NCBI GenBank assembly: GCA_944323885.1
Contig: CALUUD010000002.1
Coordinates: forward strand, 471,308 to 535,307
Direction: 5' to 3'
Source of the DNA: an uncultured Helicobacteraceae bacterium
Lineage (GTDB): Bacteria; Campylobacterota; Campylobacteria; Campylobacterales; Helicobacteraceae
Length of the DNA stretch: 64,000 bases
Positions within the stretch are counted from its first letter, which is position 1. The number at the start of each line of letters is the position of its first letter. Below the pieces are notes generated by a model that did no database searches, was not told the origin of the DNA, and saw nothing but the letters and a program-made list of their open reading frames with translations. This document shows positions 51,394-59,919 of this stretch, piece after piece. A program made the translations under genes and the position numbers.

Positions 51394-52060
51394 TATTAAC
51401 CATCCTATACATCAATATTCCTGCTGCTACAGAAACATTCAAAGAATTAAAATTATTCATTTTAATAGATAAAATATCATCCATTTTTTTAATTACCCTA
51501 TTTGGTAAACCTTCACCTTCACTCCCTAAAAATAAAGCCCATTTAGAATTAAAATCATTGTAAGATCTACTCTTGTTTGGACTTGAACCAAACAATATAA
51601 AACCACTATGCCTTAATTCATTTATCAAAGTCATATAGTCTTTATATATCATATATGGCATATCAAAAAAAGCTCCACTACTAGAACGGGCAACACCACT
51701 TTGATTGAATGTATTTGTAATTATTATTCCATCTATCCCAAATGAAAGTGCAGAGCGAAATATTGATCCGATATTGCCTATATCAGTTATACCAACAAGT
51801 ACTATAATTCTACTACAACCTTTAAAAAAATTAAAGTCAAACTCACTTTTTATATTAACATCCAATAAAAAACCTTGATGATTACCACTTTTAGCTAAAC
51901 TTTGTATCTTTTTTGAATCTGGTTTTATTATTGGCCTGTTTAAAGCAGCAAATCTATTAAATATGATTTTATCTATTTCTTTTCCAAGATATATTGTATT
52001 TATAATATCACTATGTTTTTCTAACACATATAAGCAAACTTGTTTACCATAAACAATCAT
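51380..52060 (-). CDS. rlmB: 23S rRNA 2'-O-methyltransferase, SPOUT/TrmH family
   Basis: SpoU-type methyltransferase of 226 residues. Motif 1 IVLVGITDIGNIGSIFRSALSFGIDGII, motif 2 ALFLGSEGEGLPNRV and motif 3 SIKMNNFNSLNVSVAAGILMY form the trefoil knot. RlmB (G2251 of 23S rRNA) is the likely identity from length and substrate-binding N-domain, but other TrmH-type enzymes cannot be excluded. Confidence 0.85.
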   Translation of the reverse strand: MIVYGKQVCLYVLEKHSDIINTIYLGKEIDKIIFNRFAALNRPIIKPDSKKIQSLAKSGNHQGFLLDVNIKSEFDFNFFKGCSRIIVLVGITDIGNIGSIFRSALSFGIDGIIITNTFNQSGVARSSSGAFFDMPYMIYKDYMTLINELRHSGFILFGSSPNKSRSYNDFNSKWALFLGSEGEGLPNRVIKKMDDILSIKMNNFNSLNVSVAAGILMYRMVNNGMY

Positions 52061-52063
52061 TTA

Positions 52064-52888
52064 TTAATCCCTACTAACTAACATTTCATAACATTCTTGA
52101 GTATTTTTATTCATTAATTTTGATAGTATCTTTGCTTTTATTTTAGGTGGGATAGAAAGTGAAATAATATCCTCTATACCTAAAAATTGCTGTTTGTTAT
52201 TATTAGAATCTCTATTAATAACAATAACCCACTCACCATTTAAGTTTGCCTGCTTTAGTTTATCAAAAACATCTCTAGTATTTCCAAAATAAAATTTTTC
52301 AAAAACCTTTGTAATTTCCTTAACTAAAAAAATTTCTCTATTTGGTGCTATATGTGCTAATAATTCAATTGAAGATAATAATCTTTTTGGAGATTCAAAA
52401 CATATATTAATGCTGTCATCATCTAAAATTTTATAGAACAATGACCTTTTTTCCTGTAATTTATGTGGCAAAAAACCAATAAATTTAAAATTTTTATCAC
52501 TAAAACCACTCAATGTAAACGCACTAACAACAGCATTACACCCGGGTATAAGAGTATATGGTATATCTTGGGATTGCATATACTGCACTATCTTGTATCC
52601 TGGATCACTAATGCACGGCATCCCAGCATCACTAATTAACGCAACATTATTATCAATAAAAAAACTAGAATCTAAAGATTCCACTCTATAATCCTCATTA
52701 TGAGAATGCAAAGATATATATATAAAATCCGTATTTTTTAAAAGCTTTCTAGTAAAAAGAGTTGATATTAGTTTTTTAGCTACTCTGGTGTCTTCACATA
52801 ATATATGACTACAAATTTCTAAAGTCTCTAAAGCCCTAATTGTAATATCAGAAATATTACCTATTGGAGTAGCAACTAAATAAAGCAA
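52064..52888 (-). CDS. rsmI: 16S rRNA (cytidine-1402) 2'-O-methyltransferase
   Basis: Tetrapyrrole-methylase fold enzyme acting on C1402 of 16S rRNA. LYLVATPIGNISDITIRALETL, HILCEDTRVAKKLI, LISDAGMPCISDPGYKIVQYM and IPGCNAVVSAFTLSGF are all typical. The 274-residue length is normal. It lies between rpmE and rlmB, so translation-related genes are grouped. Confidence 0.95.
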   Translation of the reverse strand: MLYLVATPIGNISDITIRALETLEICSHILCEDTRVAKKLISTLFTRKLLKNTDFIYISLHSHNEDYRVESLDSSFFIDNNVALISDAGMPCISDPGYKIVQYMQSQDIPYTLIPGCNAVVSAFTLSGFSDKNFKFIGFLPHKLQEKRSLFYKILDDDSINICFESPKRLLSSIELLAHIAPNREIFLVKEITKVFEKFYFGNTRDVFDKLKQANLNGEWVIVINRDSNNNKQQFLGIEDIISLSIPPKIKAKILSKLMNKNTQECYEMLVSRD

Positions 52889-52890
52889 AA

Positions 52891-53094
52891 CTATTTCATA
52901 TTATATTTTTGCTTAAACTTCTCTACTCTACCTGCACTATCTGTAATCTTGTCTGATCCAGTATAAAATGGATGGCAAAATGATGAAATATCAATTTTTA
53001 ATTCACTTTTATTGCTCATAACTTCTATAGTCTTACCACTTGTTACACAAGTAACCTTGCATGGAACATATTTAGGATGGATATCTTTTTTCAT
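52891..53094 (-). CDS. rpmE: Ribosomal protein L31, partial zinc-ligand set
   Basis: Large-subunit protein of 67 residues ([41 protein letters not shown]). Zinc-type L31 uses a C-x-C and C-x2-C arrangement; here only C12, C16 and C40 remain, with Val at 18 and Ser at 37. This intermediate pattern resembles that of Helicobacter L31 and probably weakens or abolishes zinc binding. Confidence 0.95.
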   Translation of the reverse strand: MKKDIHPKYVPCKVTCVTSGKTIEVMSNKSELKIDISSFCHPFYTGSDKITDSAGRVEKFKQKYNMK

Positions 53095-53143
53095 AAATCA
53101 GCCTTACAATAATATTAAAACCCGGAATTATATTAAAATTATT

Positions 53144-54280
53144 TTAAGATAAATTTAACTCCCCTACTTTTCTTAATAAAATTCTTTTGTCTCTAACTTT
53201 ATTTACAATACTATAAATTAACAATTCTTTTTTAATTTTTTTTATTTTTAGTTTATCAATTCCTAAATTTAATAGATCATATCCATTTACAAATTGTTTT
53301 TTATGTATATTATTCAATATATTCTTATAGATTCTATATTGTTTATTTAGTGATGATTTTATATGTATAGCAATATATATATCTTCTATTTTATAACTTG
53401 TAATCAAATTTGCCAAAATATATCTTATTTTTTTTATATTTGTATTATTTGTAAGTTGTAATATAATTGATTGCATTAATATGATTTTTGAATTCGTTGT
53501 TGGATGAAAGTAATTAAAATTATTGAATATTAAAAATGATATATAGATTCTATATTCACTATTTATATTGTTTATATTTTTGGGAATTGTTCCTATATCT
53601 AATACTTTATATTTTTTCATTAAATTTAATGCTTTTTTTGGATTTTTGCCATTAAATATTTTTAATAATTCAGATCTAGTTCGCTCTATTTTTATATTTT
53701 TTAATAACTCTTTTGTATTTGATATAGATTGTAAAGTAGATTTTGATATATCAAAATCTAATCTTGAACAAAATGAAAATGCACGCAGTATTCTAAGACT
53801 ATCTTCTTTAAATCGTTCATCTCCATTTCCAATACATTTAATAATCTTAGAATCTATTGCTTTTATACAATTAAAATTATCAATTAAAATTTTATTTCTT
53901 AAATCATACGCAAGTGCATTAATAGTGAAATCTCGTCTTTTTAAATCAGTATATAAATCATCATGAAATATCACTTTATCTGGATGTCTATTATTACTAT
54001 ACAACCCATCAGATCTAAATGTTGTAATCTCACATTTAATTCCTCTAAAGATTACACCAATTGTTCCATACTTTTCACCTTGTCTAAAAAATTGATATTG
54101 TTTAATTATTTCTATTATTTCTGCAGTTTTTGCCCGAGTGCTAAAATCAAAATCACTTGGCATTTTTCCTAAAATAAAGTCTCTAATACTACCACCTACA
54201 AGATATAAATCAAAACCATATGAATTAAATAAATTAGATAATTCAAATAATTGCTTTGGAATGGCATTTATATTATTCAA
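53144..54280 (-). CDS. cca: tRNA nucleotidyltransferase / poly(A) polymerase family
   Basis: Class II nucleotidyltransferase of 378 residues. The catalytic block LYLVGGSIRDFILGKMPSDFDFSTRA carries the DxD, and FRQGEKYGTIGVIF, RDFTINALAYD and GNGDERFKEDSLRILRAFSF follow. CCA addition is more likely than polyadenylation in this phylum, but the split cannot be decided here. The C-terminal half is Ile- and Lys-rich and divergent. The start overlaps the ftsI stop by eight bases. Confidence 0.88.
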   Translation of the reverse strand: MNNINAIPKQLFELSNLFNSYGFDLYLVGGSIRDFILGKMPSDFDFSTRAKTAEIIEIIKQYQFFRQGEKYGTIGVIFRGIKCEITTFRSDGLYSNNRHPDKVIFHDDLYTDLKRRDFTINALAYDLRNKILIDNFNCIKAIDSKIIKCIGNGDERFKEDSLRILRAFSFCSRLDFDISKSTLQSISNTKELLKNIKIERTRSELLKIFNGKNPKKALNLMKKYKVLDIGTIPKNINNINSEYRIYISFLIFNNFNYFHPTTNSKIILMQSIILQLTNNTNIKKIRYILANLITSYKIEDIYIAIHIKSSLNKQYRIYKNILNNIHKKQFVNGYDLLNLGIDKLKIKKIKKELLIYSIVNKVRDKRILLRKVGELNLS

Positions 54281-56069
54281 TTGGCTTTAAATATCCTTCT
54301 TCTATCATAGCTTTTATTATTTTGTTTGCTATTGGAGTTGCAGTTTGAGATGCATAATAACTATTTCTTACATTAGATTCAAATACCACAACTCCTATTG
54401 TGTAAGTTGATTTTTCATCTTTAGCAAACCCAAAAAACGAACCTATGTAATTTTCTCCATATTTACCATCTTCTGCAACTCTAGCAGTCCCAGTTTTTCC
54501 ACCAACTATAATTCCATCAACTCTAGTCTGCTTAGCCGTGCCTTCATTTACTGTTTTTATAAGAGTTTTTTGCATTCTATCAGCAGTATATGGACTTAAT
54601 ATCATAAGTGAATCATTAGTATGATTAAAATCAATCTTTTTATTATTCCTTGATATTGTATAGTCTCTTAAATATGGAGTAACTAGATAACCATTATTAG
54701 AAAATGCAGCATAAGCTCTAAGCATTTGAAGAAAAGTTACTCTAAGACTATATCCATATGATACACTACCTTTATATACATAAGATCTAAGTGTAGACTT
54801 AGATGGTATCAATCCATCCTTTTCATATGGAAGATCTATATTAGTAGGTAATGAAAAACCAAAAGATCGTAATCCATCATAATATGATTGTTCATCAAGA
54901 CGCTGTGCCATCTGAATCATACCTATATTACTTGAAAAGACTATAATATTTTCAGCACTTGAATATTGTCTTCTTATACTATCTCTAATAGTATAAGATC
55001 CGAGTTTATATATTCCATTATAAATATTAAATATTTCATTTGGATTTACAAGTCTTTTTTCAAGTAACATCGAATATATAATTGGCTTTATAATACTACC
55101 TGGTTCAAATGAAAATTCTACTACATTTGCATTCAATTTAGGATAATCATCAGAAGTGATTTTTTTTGCATCAAAGCGTTGATTTGATGCAAGCACTAAT
55201 ATCTTACCAGTATTAGAATCCATTATACCAGCTACTATTTCTTTAGATTCTAAATCCTTTGCAGACTCATCTAATATATTTTCTATTTTTTTTTGTAGTT
55301 TAAGTGGAATTGTAAGAACTATATTTTGACCATCTATTCTTCTTTTTAATATTGCATCTCTAGATAAAATGATATTAAAACCAATATCTCTATAACCTTT
55401 ATAATATCCATCCTGTTTAGATTCTAAAATACTATTATAAAATTTTTCTACCCCTTTTACACCTTTTGGCATAGTAAAACCATCACTCTCTAGTTTATTT
55501 GTGTATCCTAGAATTGGTTCTGTTAAATCGTTATATAGATATTCTCTGCTCTCACCACTAATATCGATATCAAGCCCATATTTTGGAACGATCCTTCCAT
55601 TTTCTTCATAGGAACGAAAAATACCATATTTAATAAATTTTTGATTTAATTGTTTAAGATTTAATGCTGTATTTGGATTGAGACTATAAGATAAAATAAT
55701 ATTACCATTATTCTCTAATTTTTTTCTTACATAGTATTCATCCATTCCACTATATATAGAAAATAATTTAATGAATAAATCCATTTTATCTGGATCTATA
55801 CTCTTTTTAAAAACACTAACCTTATATAAATTTTTACTACTTGCAAGATTAAAACCATCACTGCTATATATTGTTCCACGCTGAGCTATTTCTTTCTTAG
55901 ACATTATAATTGTTGGAAGCTTTCTTGGTGAAAATATTTTAAAACATACAACAAATAATAAAAGTAAGAAAAAAAATACTATAAGCAAATATAATACAGC
56001 AATCCCTACAGAACGACTTTGTGGTACATTTTGGCTTTGAGTATTGGCATCAAAATCACTATTGTGCAT
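54273..56069 (-). CDS. ftsI: Penicillin-binding protein 3 (division transpeptidase FtsI)
   Basis: Class B PBP for septal peptidoglycan crosslinking, 598 residues. Membrane anchor at about 21-43, dimerisation domain, then the transpeptidase domain with SxxK at Ser325 (EPGSIIKP), SSN at 379-381 and KTGTAR near residue 545. It follows fliE by 17 bases in the same direction, so at least part of its transcription may come from the flagellar sigma54 promoter, an order also seen in Campylobacter. Confidence 0.95.
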   Translation of the reverse strand: MHNSDFDANTQSQNVPQSRSVGIAVLYLLIVFFFLLLLFVVCFKIFSPRKLPTIIMSKKEIAQRGTIYSSDGFNLASSKNLYKVSVFKKSIDPDKMDLFIKLFSIYSGMDEYYVRKKLENNGNIILSYSLNPNTALNLKQLNQKFIKYGIFRSYEENGRIVPKYGLDIDISGESREYLYNDLTEPILGYTNKLESDGFTMPKGVKGVEKFYNSILESKQDGYYKGYRDIGFNIILSRDAILKRRIDGQNIVLTIPLKLQKKIENILDESAKDLESKEIVAGIMDSNTGKILVLASNQRFDAKKITSDDYPKLNANVVEFSFEPGSIIKPIIYSMLLEKRLVNPNEIFNIYNGIYKLGSYTIRDSIRRQYSSAENIIVFSSNIGMIQMAQRLDEQSYYDGLRSFGFSLPTNIDLPYEKDGLIPSKSTLRSYVYKGSVSYGYSLRVTFLQMLRAYAAFSNNGYLVTPYLRDYTISRNNKKIDFNHTNDSLMILSPYTADRMQKTLIKTVNEGTAKQTRVDGIIVGGKTGTARVAEDGKYGENYIGSFFGFAKDEKSTYTIGVVVFESNVRNSYYASQTATPIANKIIKAMIEEGYLKPIE

Positions 56070-56086
56070 AAAAATATATTAAAACA

Positions 56087-56383
56087 TCAAACCTGTGTTC
56101 TTAGTATTTCTTTATAAGCATTAATCGCTTTATTTCTTACTTCAAGCATCACCTTCATACTTGTTTCTGCCTTACCTATGGCAATAGCTGCTTGATGCAA
56201 GTCTTTGATTTGACCTGTTGCAACATCACTTAATGCTTTTTCTGAATTTTTTTGATATGCATTTACTTCATCTACCACTTCTTTCATTGTATCCATAAAA
56301 TTTTTACTTGGTTTTTTTTGAGATATACCTGAAGCTGATGAAACATTATCAATACCTATATTATTTAGTTTAATATCTGCCAA
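56087..56383 (-). CDS. fliE: Flagellar hook-basal body protein FliE
   Basis: Adaptor between the MS ring and the rod, 98 residues. The C-terminal helix DLHQAAIAIGKAETSMKVMLEVRNKAINAYKEILR is the FliE hallmark. The gene is 15 bases after flgC in a flgB-flgC-fliE unit. Confidence 0.95.
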   Translation of the reverse strand: MADIKLNNIGIDNVSSASGISQKKPSKNFMDTMKEVVDEVNAYQKNSEKALSDVATGQIKDLHQAAIAIGKAETSMKVMLEVRNKAINAYKEILRTQV

Positions 56384-56398
56384 AATATACTCCTTAGA

Positions 56399-56893
56399 TT
56401 AAGCCTGAAACATTATTATAGCATTATTTGCCATATTTTTTGCACTCTGAAATGCTGCTACATTTGCTTGATATGCTCTTGTTGCCTCTATTAGATCTGC
56501 CATTTCTATTACAGGATTTACATTTGGAAAAGCTACATAGCCATTTGAATCTGCATCTGGATGACTTGGATCGTATTTCATAATAGGAGTTCTATCATCT
56601 CTTATTATCTTATCTACATATACACTCATTATATTTGGCTTTGGCTCTTTACCATAAACACCCTCATTTAATGGATCTTCATATTCTAAAAGATTGTTAT
56701 TTTCTCCTAATTTCTTATTTAACTCTTTATTAAAATCAAAAGCTTTGAAAACTGCTTCTCTTCTTCTATATGGACCACCTTCATCTGTCCTTGTAGTATT
56801 TGCATTTGCTATATTTGATGAGATCACATTTATTCTAAATCTTTGTGCTGATAATCCATACCCGCTTATATCAAAACTACTTAAAAATGCCAT
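56399..56893 (-). CDS. flgC: Flagellar basal-body rod protein FlgC
   Basis: Proximal rod protein of 164 residues. The N-terminal FDISGYGLSAQRFRINVISSNIANANTT and the C-terminal NPVIEMADLIEATRAYQANVAAFQSAKNM are the shared rod/hook family signatures. It is exported by the flagellar type III system, so no signal peptide is expected. Confidence 0.96.
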   Translation of the reverse strand: MAFLSSFDISGYGLSAQRFRINVISSNIANANTTRTDEGGPYRRREAVFKAFDFNKELNKKLGENNNLLEYEDPLNEGVYGKEPKPNIMSVYVDKIIRDDRTPIMKYDPSHPDADSNGYVAFPNVNPVIEMADLIEATRAYQANVAAFQSAKNMANNAIIMFQA

Positions 56894-56903
56894 TTTAAAA
56901 ATC

Positions 56904-57335
56904 CTAAATATTTTTTGAAGATTCTAAAGCATATGAAAAAATGCCCTTATGCTTTTTATTTGCATTAATTATTGCATTATACATGATAGAATTTTTACCA
57001 AGCTCACTTGTCTCTACATCTAAATCAACACTATTGCCATCATTTCTTGCTAAATGACCATCTCTATAAAATATAGTTGCTCTATTATCATTTAAATCAA
57101 ATGGTGGCATATGGCCCTCATTTGTTGCTGCTAATGGAAGTTTTTTTGAAGTTTTATCATTAAAAATTTTTACTGCCTCTTTTGATAAATAAGATTCAAA
57201 ATTAACATCTTGTGGCCTATAAAATGGAGTTGATATATTTGCAATATTACTAGCTATTAAATCTTGTCTTAAAGACCTATAATCTAATGATTTATTAACA
57301 ATATCATATACCTTGCTTATGTCAAAAATTCCCAT
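56904..57335 (-). CDS. flgB: Flagellar basal-body rod protein FlgB
   Basis: Proximal rod protein of 143 residues from the ATG at 57333-57335 (MGIFDISKVYDIVNK), with AAGGA about 11 bases upstream. An in-frame start 13 codons earlier adds residues not typical of the family. The SNIANISTPFYRPQDV block is characteristic. It is the first gene after a sigma54 promoter. Confidence 0.94.
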   Translation of the reverse strand: MGIFDISKVYDIVNKSLDYRSLRQDLIASNIANISTPFYRPQDVNFESYLSKEAVKIFNDKTSKKLPLAATNEGHMPPFDLNDNRATIFYRDGHLARNDGNSVDLDVETSELGKNSIMYNAIINANKKHKGIFSYALESSKNI

Positions 57336-57391
57336 AATTAACTTTATCCTTACAGCTAAATAAAATGTATTCATATAGTTAAATATTAAAC

Positions 57392-57409
57392 AAGCAAAAT
57401 ATATTCCAT
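57392..57409 (-). promoter_or_regulatory. Sigma54 (RpoN) promoter of flgB-flgC-fliE
   Basis: On the minus strand, TGGAATATATTTTGCT: GG and GC are separated by exactly 10 bases, as in the sigma54 consensus (TGGNAC-N5-TTGCW), about 57 bases before the flgB ATG. Sigma54 control of rod genes is known in Campylobacter and Helicobacter. Confidence 0.75.
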
Positions 57410-57499
57410 TAATATTTTTATTAAAATTTAATAATAAAATTTTAATTTATGATATAAAATTATAATTCTAGGAAAGCATATTATAATTAGGAATTGTTA

Positions 57500-57832
57500 A
57501 TGACAATATTTGAAAAAATAGTAAGTGGAGAATTGCCATCAAAAAAGGTTTTAGAAAATGATAGATTTCTTGCATTTTATGATATTAATCCAAAAGCACC
57601 TATTCATATATTGGCAATTCCAAAAGTGTGTATAAGAGACTTTCATTGTGCAGATTTGGAATTATTAAAAGATTTAAGCGAATTCATTAAAGAAGTAGCT
57701 ATAAAAGTCGGATTAGATAAAACAGGGTATAGGATAATATCAAACATAGGAAATGATAGTGGACAAGAAGTTCCTCACTTACATTTTCATATACTTGGAG
57801 GGACTAAATTAAAATGGGAAAAGTTAGGATAA
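57500..57832 (+). CDS. HIT-family (HINT-like) nucleotide-binding protein
   Basis: A small purine nucleotide phosphoramidase or related hydrolase of 110 residues. The histidine triad is HLHFHILGG, and FEKIVSGELPSKKVLENDRFLAFYDINPKAPIHILAIPK is the typical HINT N-terminal half. AGGA lies before the ATG at 57500; the TTG two codons earlier is less likely. It starts a plus-strand run that leads into the sugar genes. Confidence 0.92.
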   Translation: MTIFEKIVSGELPSKKVLENDRFLAFYDINPKAPIHILAIPKVCIRDFHCADLELLKDLSEFIKEVAIKVGLDKTGYRIISNIGNDSGQEVPHLHFHILGGTKLKWEKLG

Positions 57833-57838
57833 ATATAA

Positions 57839-58429
57839 ATGAGACATATTAAAAAAATAGGTGAATATGGTATTGCAGGAAGTATAGGAATAGCTGCACT
57901 ACTTGTTTTATCTGGTTGTAATTCACAAGAAAATAAAGAACAATTAGATGCAAATTCTATAAAACAAGGTGCTTTTGTTATTATTGAAGAGCAAGCAGAT
58001 GGTGGTTATAAAATCTTAGAAGAACACCCAAGTGATACAACAAGAGTTCTTTTAAAATCAAAAGATGGCACTGAAAGAATGTTGAGCAATGAAGAGATAC
58101 AAACCATATTAAAAGAAGAAGAAAAAAAGATTGACAATGGAACATCTCAACTTACAAATCCAACAGGAGCAGGCTTATCAATAGGAGAAGCTATACTTGC
58201 ATCAGCAGCTGGAGCTATCATAGGTAGCTGGATAGGAAGTAAGCTATTTAATAATCAAAATTTTCAAACACAACAACGAACAACATATAAAACACCTCAA
58301 GCCTATGAAAGAAGCAAAAATTCATTTAATAAAACTTCAACAAGTGCAAATAGAGCATCTACGAATACTGGAAGAAGCGGTTTTTTTGGTGGAGGAAATG
58401 ATAGAAATCAAGGTGCAATTGGTGGATAA
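57839..58429 (+). CDS. UPF0323-like lipoprotein
   Basis: A 196-residue lipoprotein. The signal [28 protein letters not shown] has a lipobox LSGC with Cys27. The mature part is charged, then Gly/Ala-rich (about 102-125, with [28 protein letters not shown], like a glycine-zipper), and a polar Ser/Thr/Arg tail. It matches the UPF0323 lipoproteins of Campylobacter and Helicobacter in outline; the function is unknown. It ends seven bases before the first sugar gene. Confidence 0.75.
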   Translation: MRHIKKIGEYGIAGSIGIAALLVLSGCNSQENKEQLDANSIKQGAFVIIEEQADGGYKILEEHPSDTTRVLLKSKDGTERMLSNEEIQTILKEEEKKIDNGTSQLTNPTGAGLSIGEAILASAAGAIIGSWIGSKLFNNQNFQTQQRTTYKTPQAYERSKNSFNKTSTSANRASTNTGRSGFFGGGNDRNQGAIGG

Positions 58430-58436
58430 ATAATTA

Positions 58437-59309
58437 ATGAATACGATCTTAATAACAGGGGTCAATGGCTTTCTTGGTAGTCATTTAGCAAAAAAACTCA
58501 GAAAGCATTATAAAATTATTGGATTAAAAAGAAAAACTTCAAATATGTGGAGATTTAATAAATGCAGTGATATTAATTTTATAAATATTGATGATATTAA
58601 TTTTATAGATGAAAATATTGATTATATTATACATACTGCCACAAACTATGGTAGAGATGGTGGCTCATTAAGTCAAATTGTAGATTCTAACTTATTATTT
58701 GGTATTAAGATTCTAGAATTTGCTGTAACAAATAACATAAAAGCATTCATCAATACAAATACCATGCAAAATCCATTATCAAACCCATATTGTCTGAGTA
58801 AAAATCAATTTGAAAATTATTTTAAATATTTTGATAATGTAAAGATTATCGATGTACATATAGAGCATATGTATGGACCTTTTGATGATAAAAATAAATT
58901 TATACATTATTTAATAGAACAAATGATACTTAACAAAGATATAGAACTAAGCAATGGAGAACAATTGAGAGATTTTGTATATATTGATGATGTAATTGAT
59001 GCTTTTAGAATTATTATAGAAAATATTGATTTATTTGATATATATACTTATTGTGAATTAGGCAGTGGAAGACAGACACTATTAAAAGAATTTATCAAAA
59101 TGATATTATTAATTTTTAATCAACTATCACATACTAACTCAAAATTGTTATTTGGTAAAAGACCTTATAATAAATTTGAAAATATGAATACAAAAGCAGA
59201 TATATCATTGCTACAAAAATTTGGTTTTAATCCAAAGATTAATAATTATGAAGGTATTAAAAAAACTATTATGCATCAGTTAATGGGGGGGGGTAGCAAC
59301 CTATTATAA
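58437..59309 (+). CDS. NAD-dependent sugar epimerase/dehydratase (SDR) with a 3' G9 tract
   Basis: An extended SDR of 290 residues acting on a nucleotide sugar. GVNGFLGSHLAKKL binds NAD(P), and NPYCLSKNQFENYF has the YxxxK pair. The gene reads MHQLMGGGSNLL and stops at 59307-59309 because of nine G at 59285-59293. With eight G (or eleven) the frame would extend by about 20 residues and stop at 59365-59367, directly before the next ATG. With seven or ten G it would stop at once. The catalytic domain is complete before the tract. The gene resembles the SDR at 59916, so the two may be paralogs. Confidence 0.85.
   Translation: MNTILITGVNGFLGSHLAKKLRKHYKIIGLKRKTSNMWRFNKCSDINFINIDDINFIDENIDYIIHTATNYGRDGGSLSQIVDSNLLFGIKILEFAVTNNIKAFINTNTMQNPLSNPYCLSKNQFENYFKYFDNVKIIDVHIEHMYGPFDDKNKFIHYLIEQMILNKDIELSNGEQLRDFVYIDDVIDAFRIIIENIDLFDIYTYCELGSGRQTLLKEFIKMILLIFNQLSHTNSKLLFGKRPYNKFENMNTKADISLLQKFGFNPKINNYEGIKKTIMHQLMGGGSNLL
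59285..59293 (+). repeat. G9 homopolymer tract, likely phase-variable
   Basis: Nine consecutive G in a genome of about 29 percent GC, near the end of the SDR gene. Tracts of this size slip readily in Helicobacter and Campylobacter glycan genes. Confidence 0.85.
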
Positions 59310-59367
59310 TAATCACAACCAAATAAATACTGCACATAGTAACTATCTTTATCTATTGGCTTCATAA

Positions 59368-59919
59368 ATGAAGATAATAAATACAGATTTCAAAGATTTA
59401 TTTATAATCAATATTTCTCCATTTGAAGATTCTAGAGGAAAATTTATAAAACTATTTAATAAAGAAATATTTCAGTCATATGGTTTGGAAAGCAATTTTA
59501 ATGAATCTTTTTACTCCATATCAAAGCAAGGTGTAATTCGTGGTATGCACTTTCAAATTCCACCAAAAGAACATGCAAAATTAGTTTATGTATCAAATGG
59601 AAAAATAATTGATGTGGTGGTTGATCTAAGACAAAGTTCTAAAACTTACAAACGATTTTTTTATACACAATTAGATTCTACTAATAATAGATGTTTGTAT
59701 ATTCCAGTTGGTTTTGCACATGGATTTTTAAGTTTAGAAGATAACACAATGGTGCATTATATGCAAACAAGTCAATACGATAAACAATGTGACTATGGGG
59801 TATTGTATAGCAGCTTTGGATTTCAATGGGAAGAGATAGCAAGACAAAATAATATAGACAAATTCATTATTTCAGAAAGAGATTTATCTTTTAGTGATAA
59901 ATTGGAGGGTTATTTTTGA
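59368..59919 (+). CDS. RmlC-family sugar 3,5-epimerase
   Basis: A 183-residue cupin of the dTDP-4-dehydrorhamnose 3,5-epimerase family. VIRGMHFQIPPKEHAKLVYVSNGKIIDVVVDLR contains the catalytic His and substrate-binding Arg, and YIPVGFAHGFLSL follows. It may act on a CDP-, GDP- or dTDP-4-keto sugar. The ATG has no visible Shine-Dalgarno: the preceding bases are CTATTGGCTTCATAA. It may therefore depend on ribosomes arriving from the SDR gene, which end next to it only in one poly-G frame. It overlaps the next SDR gene. Confidence 0.88.
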   Translation: MKIINTDFKDLFIINISPFEDSRGKFIKLFNKEIFQSYGLESNFNESFYSISKQGVIRGMHFQIPPKEHAKLVYVSNGKIIDVVVDLRQSSKTYKRFFYTQLDSTNNRCLYIPVGFAHGFLSLEDNTMVHYMQTSQYDKQCDYGVLYSSFGFQWEEIARQNNIDKFIISERDLSFSDKLEGYF

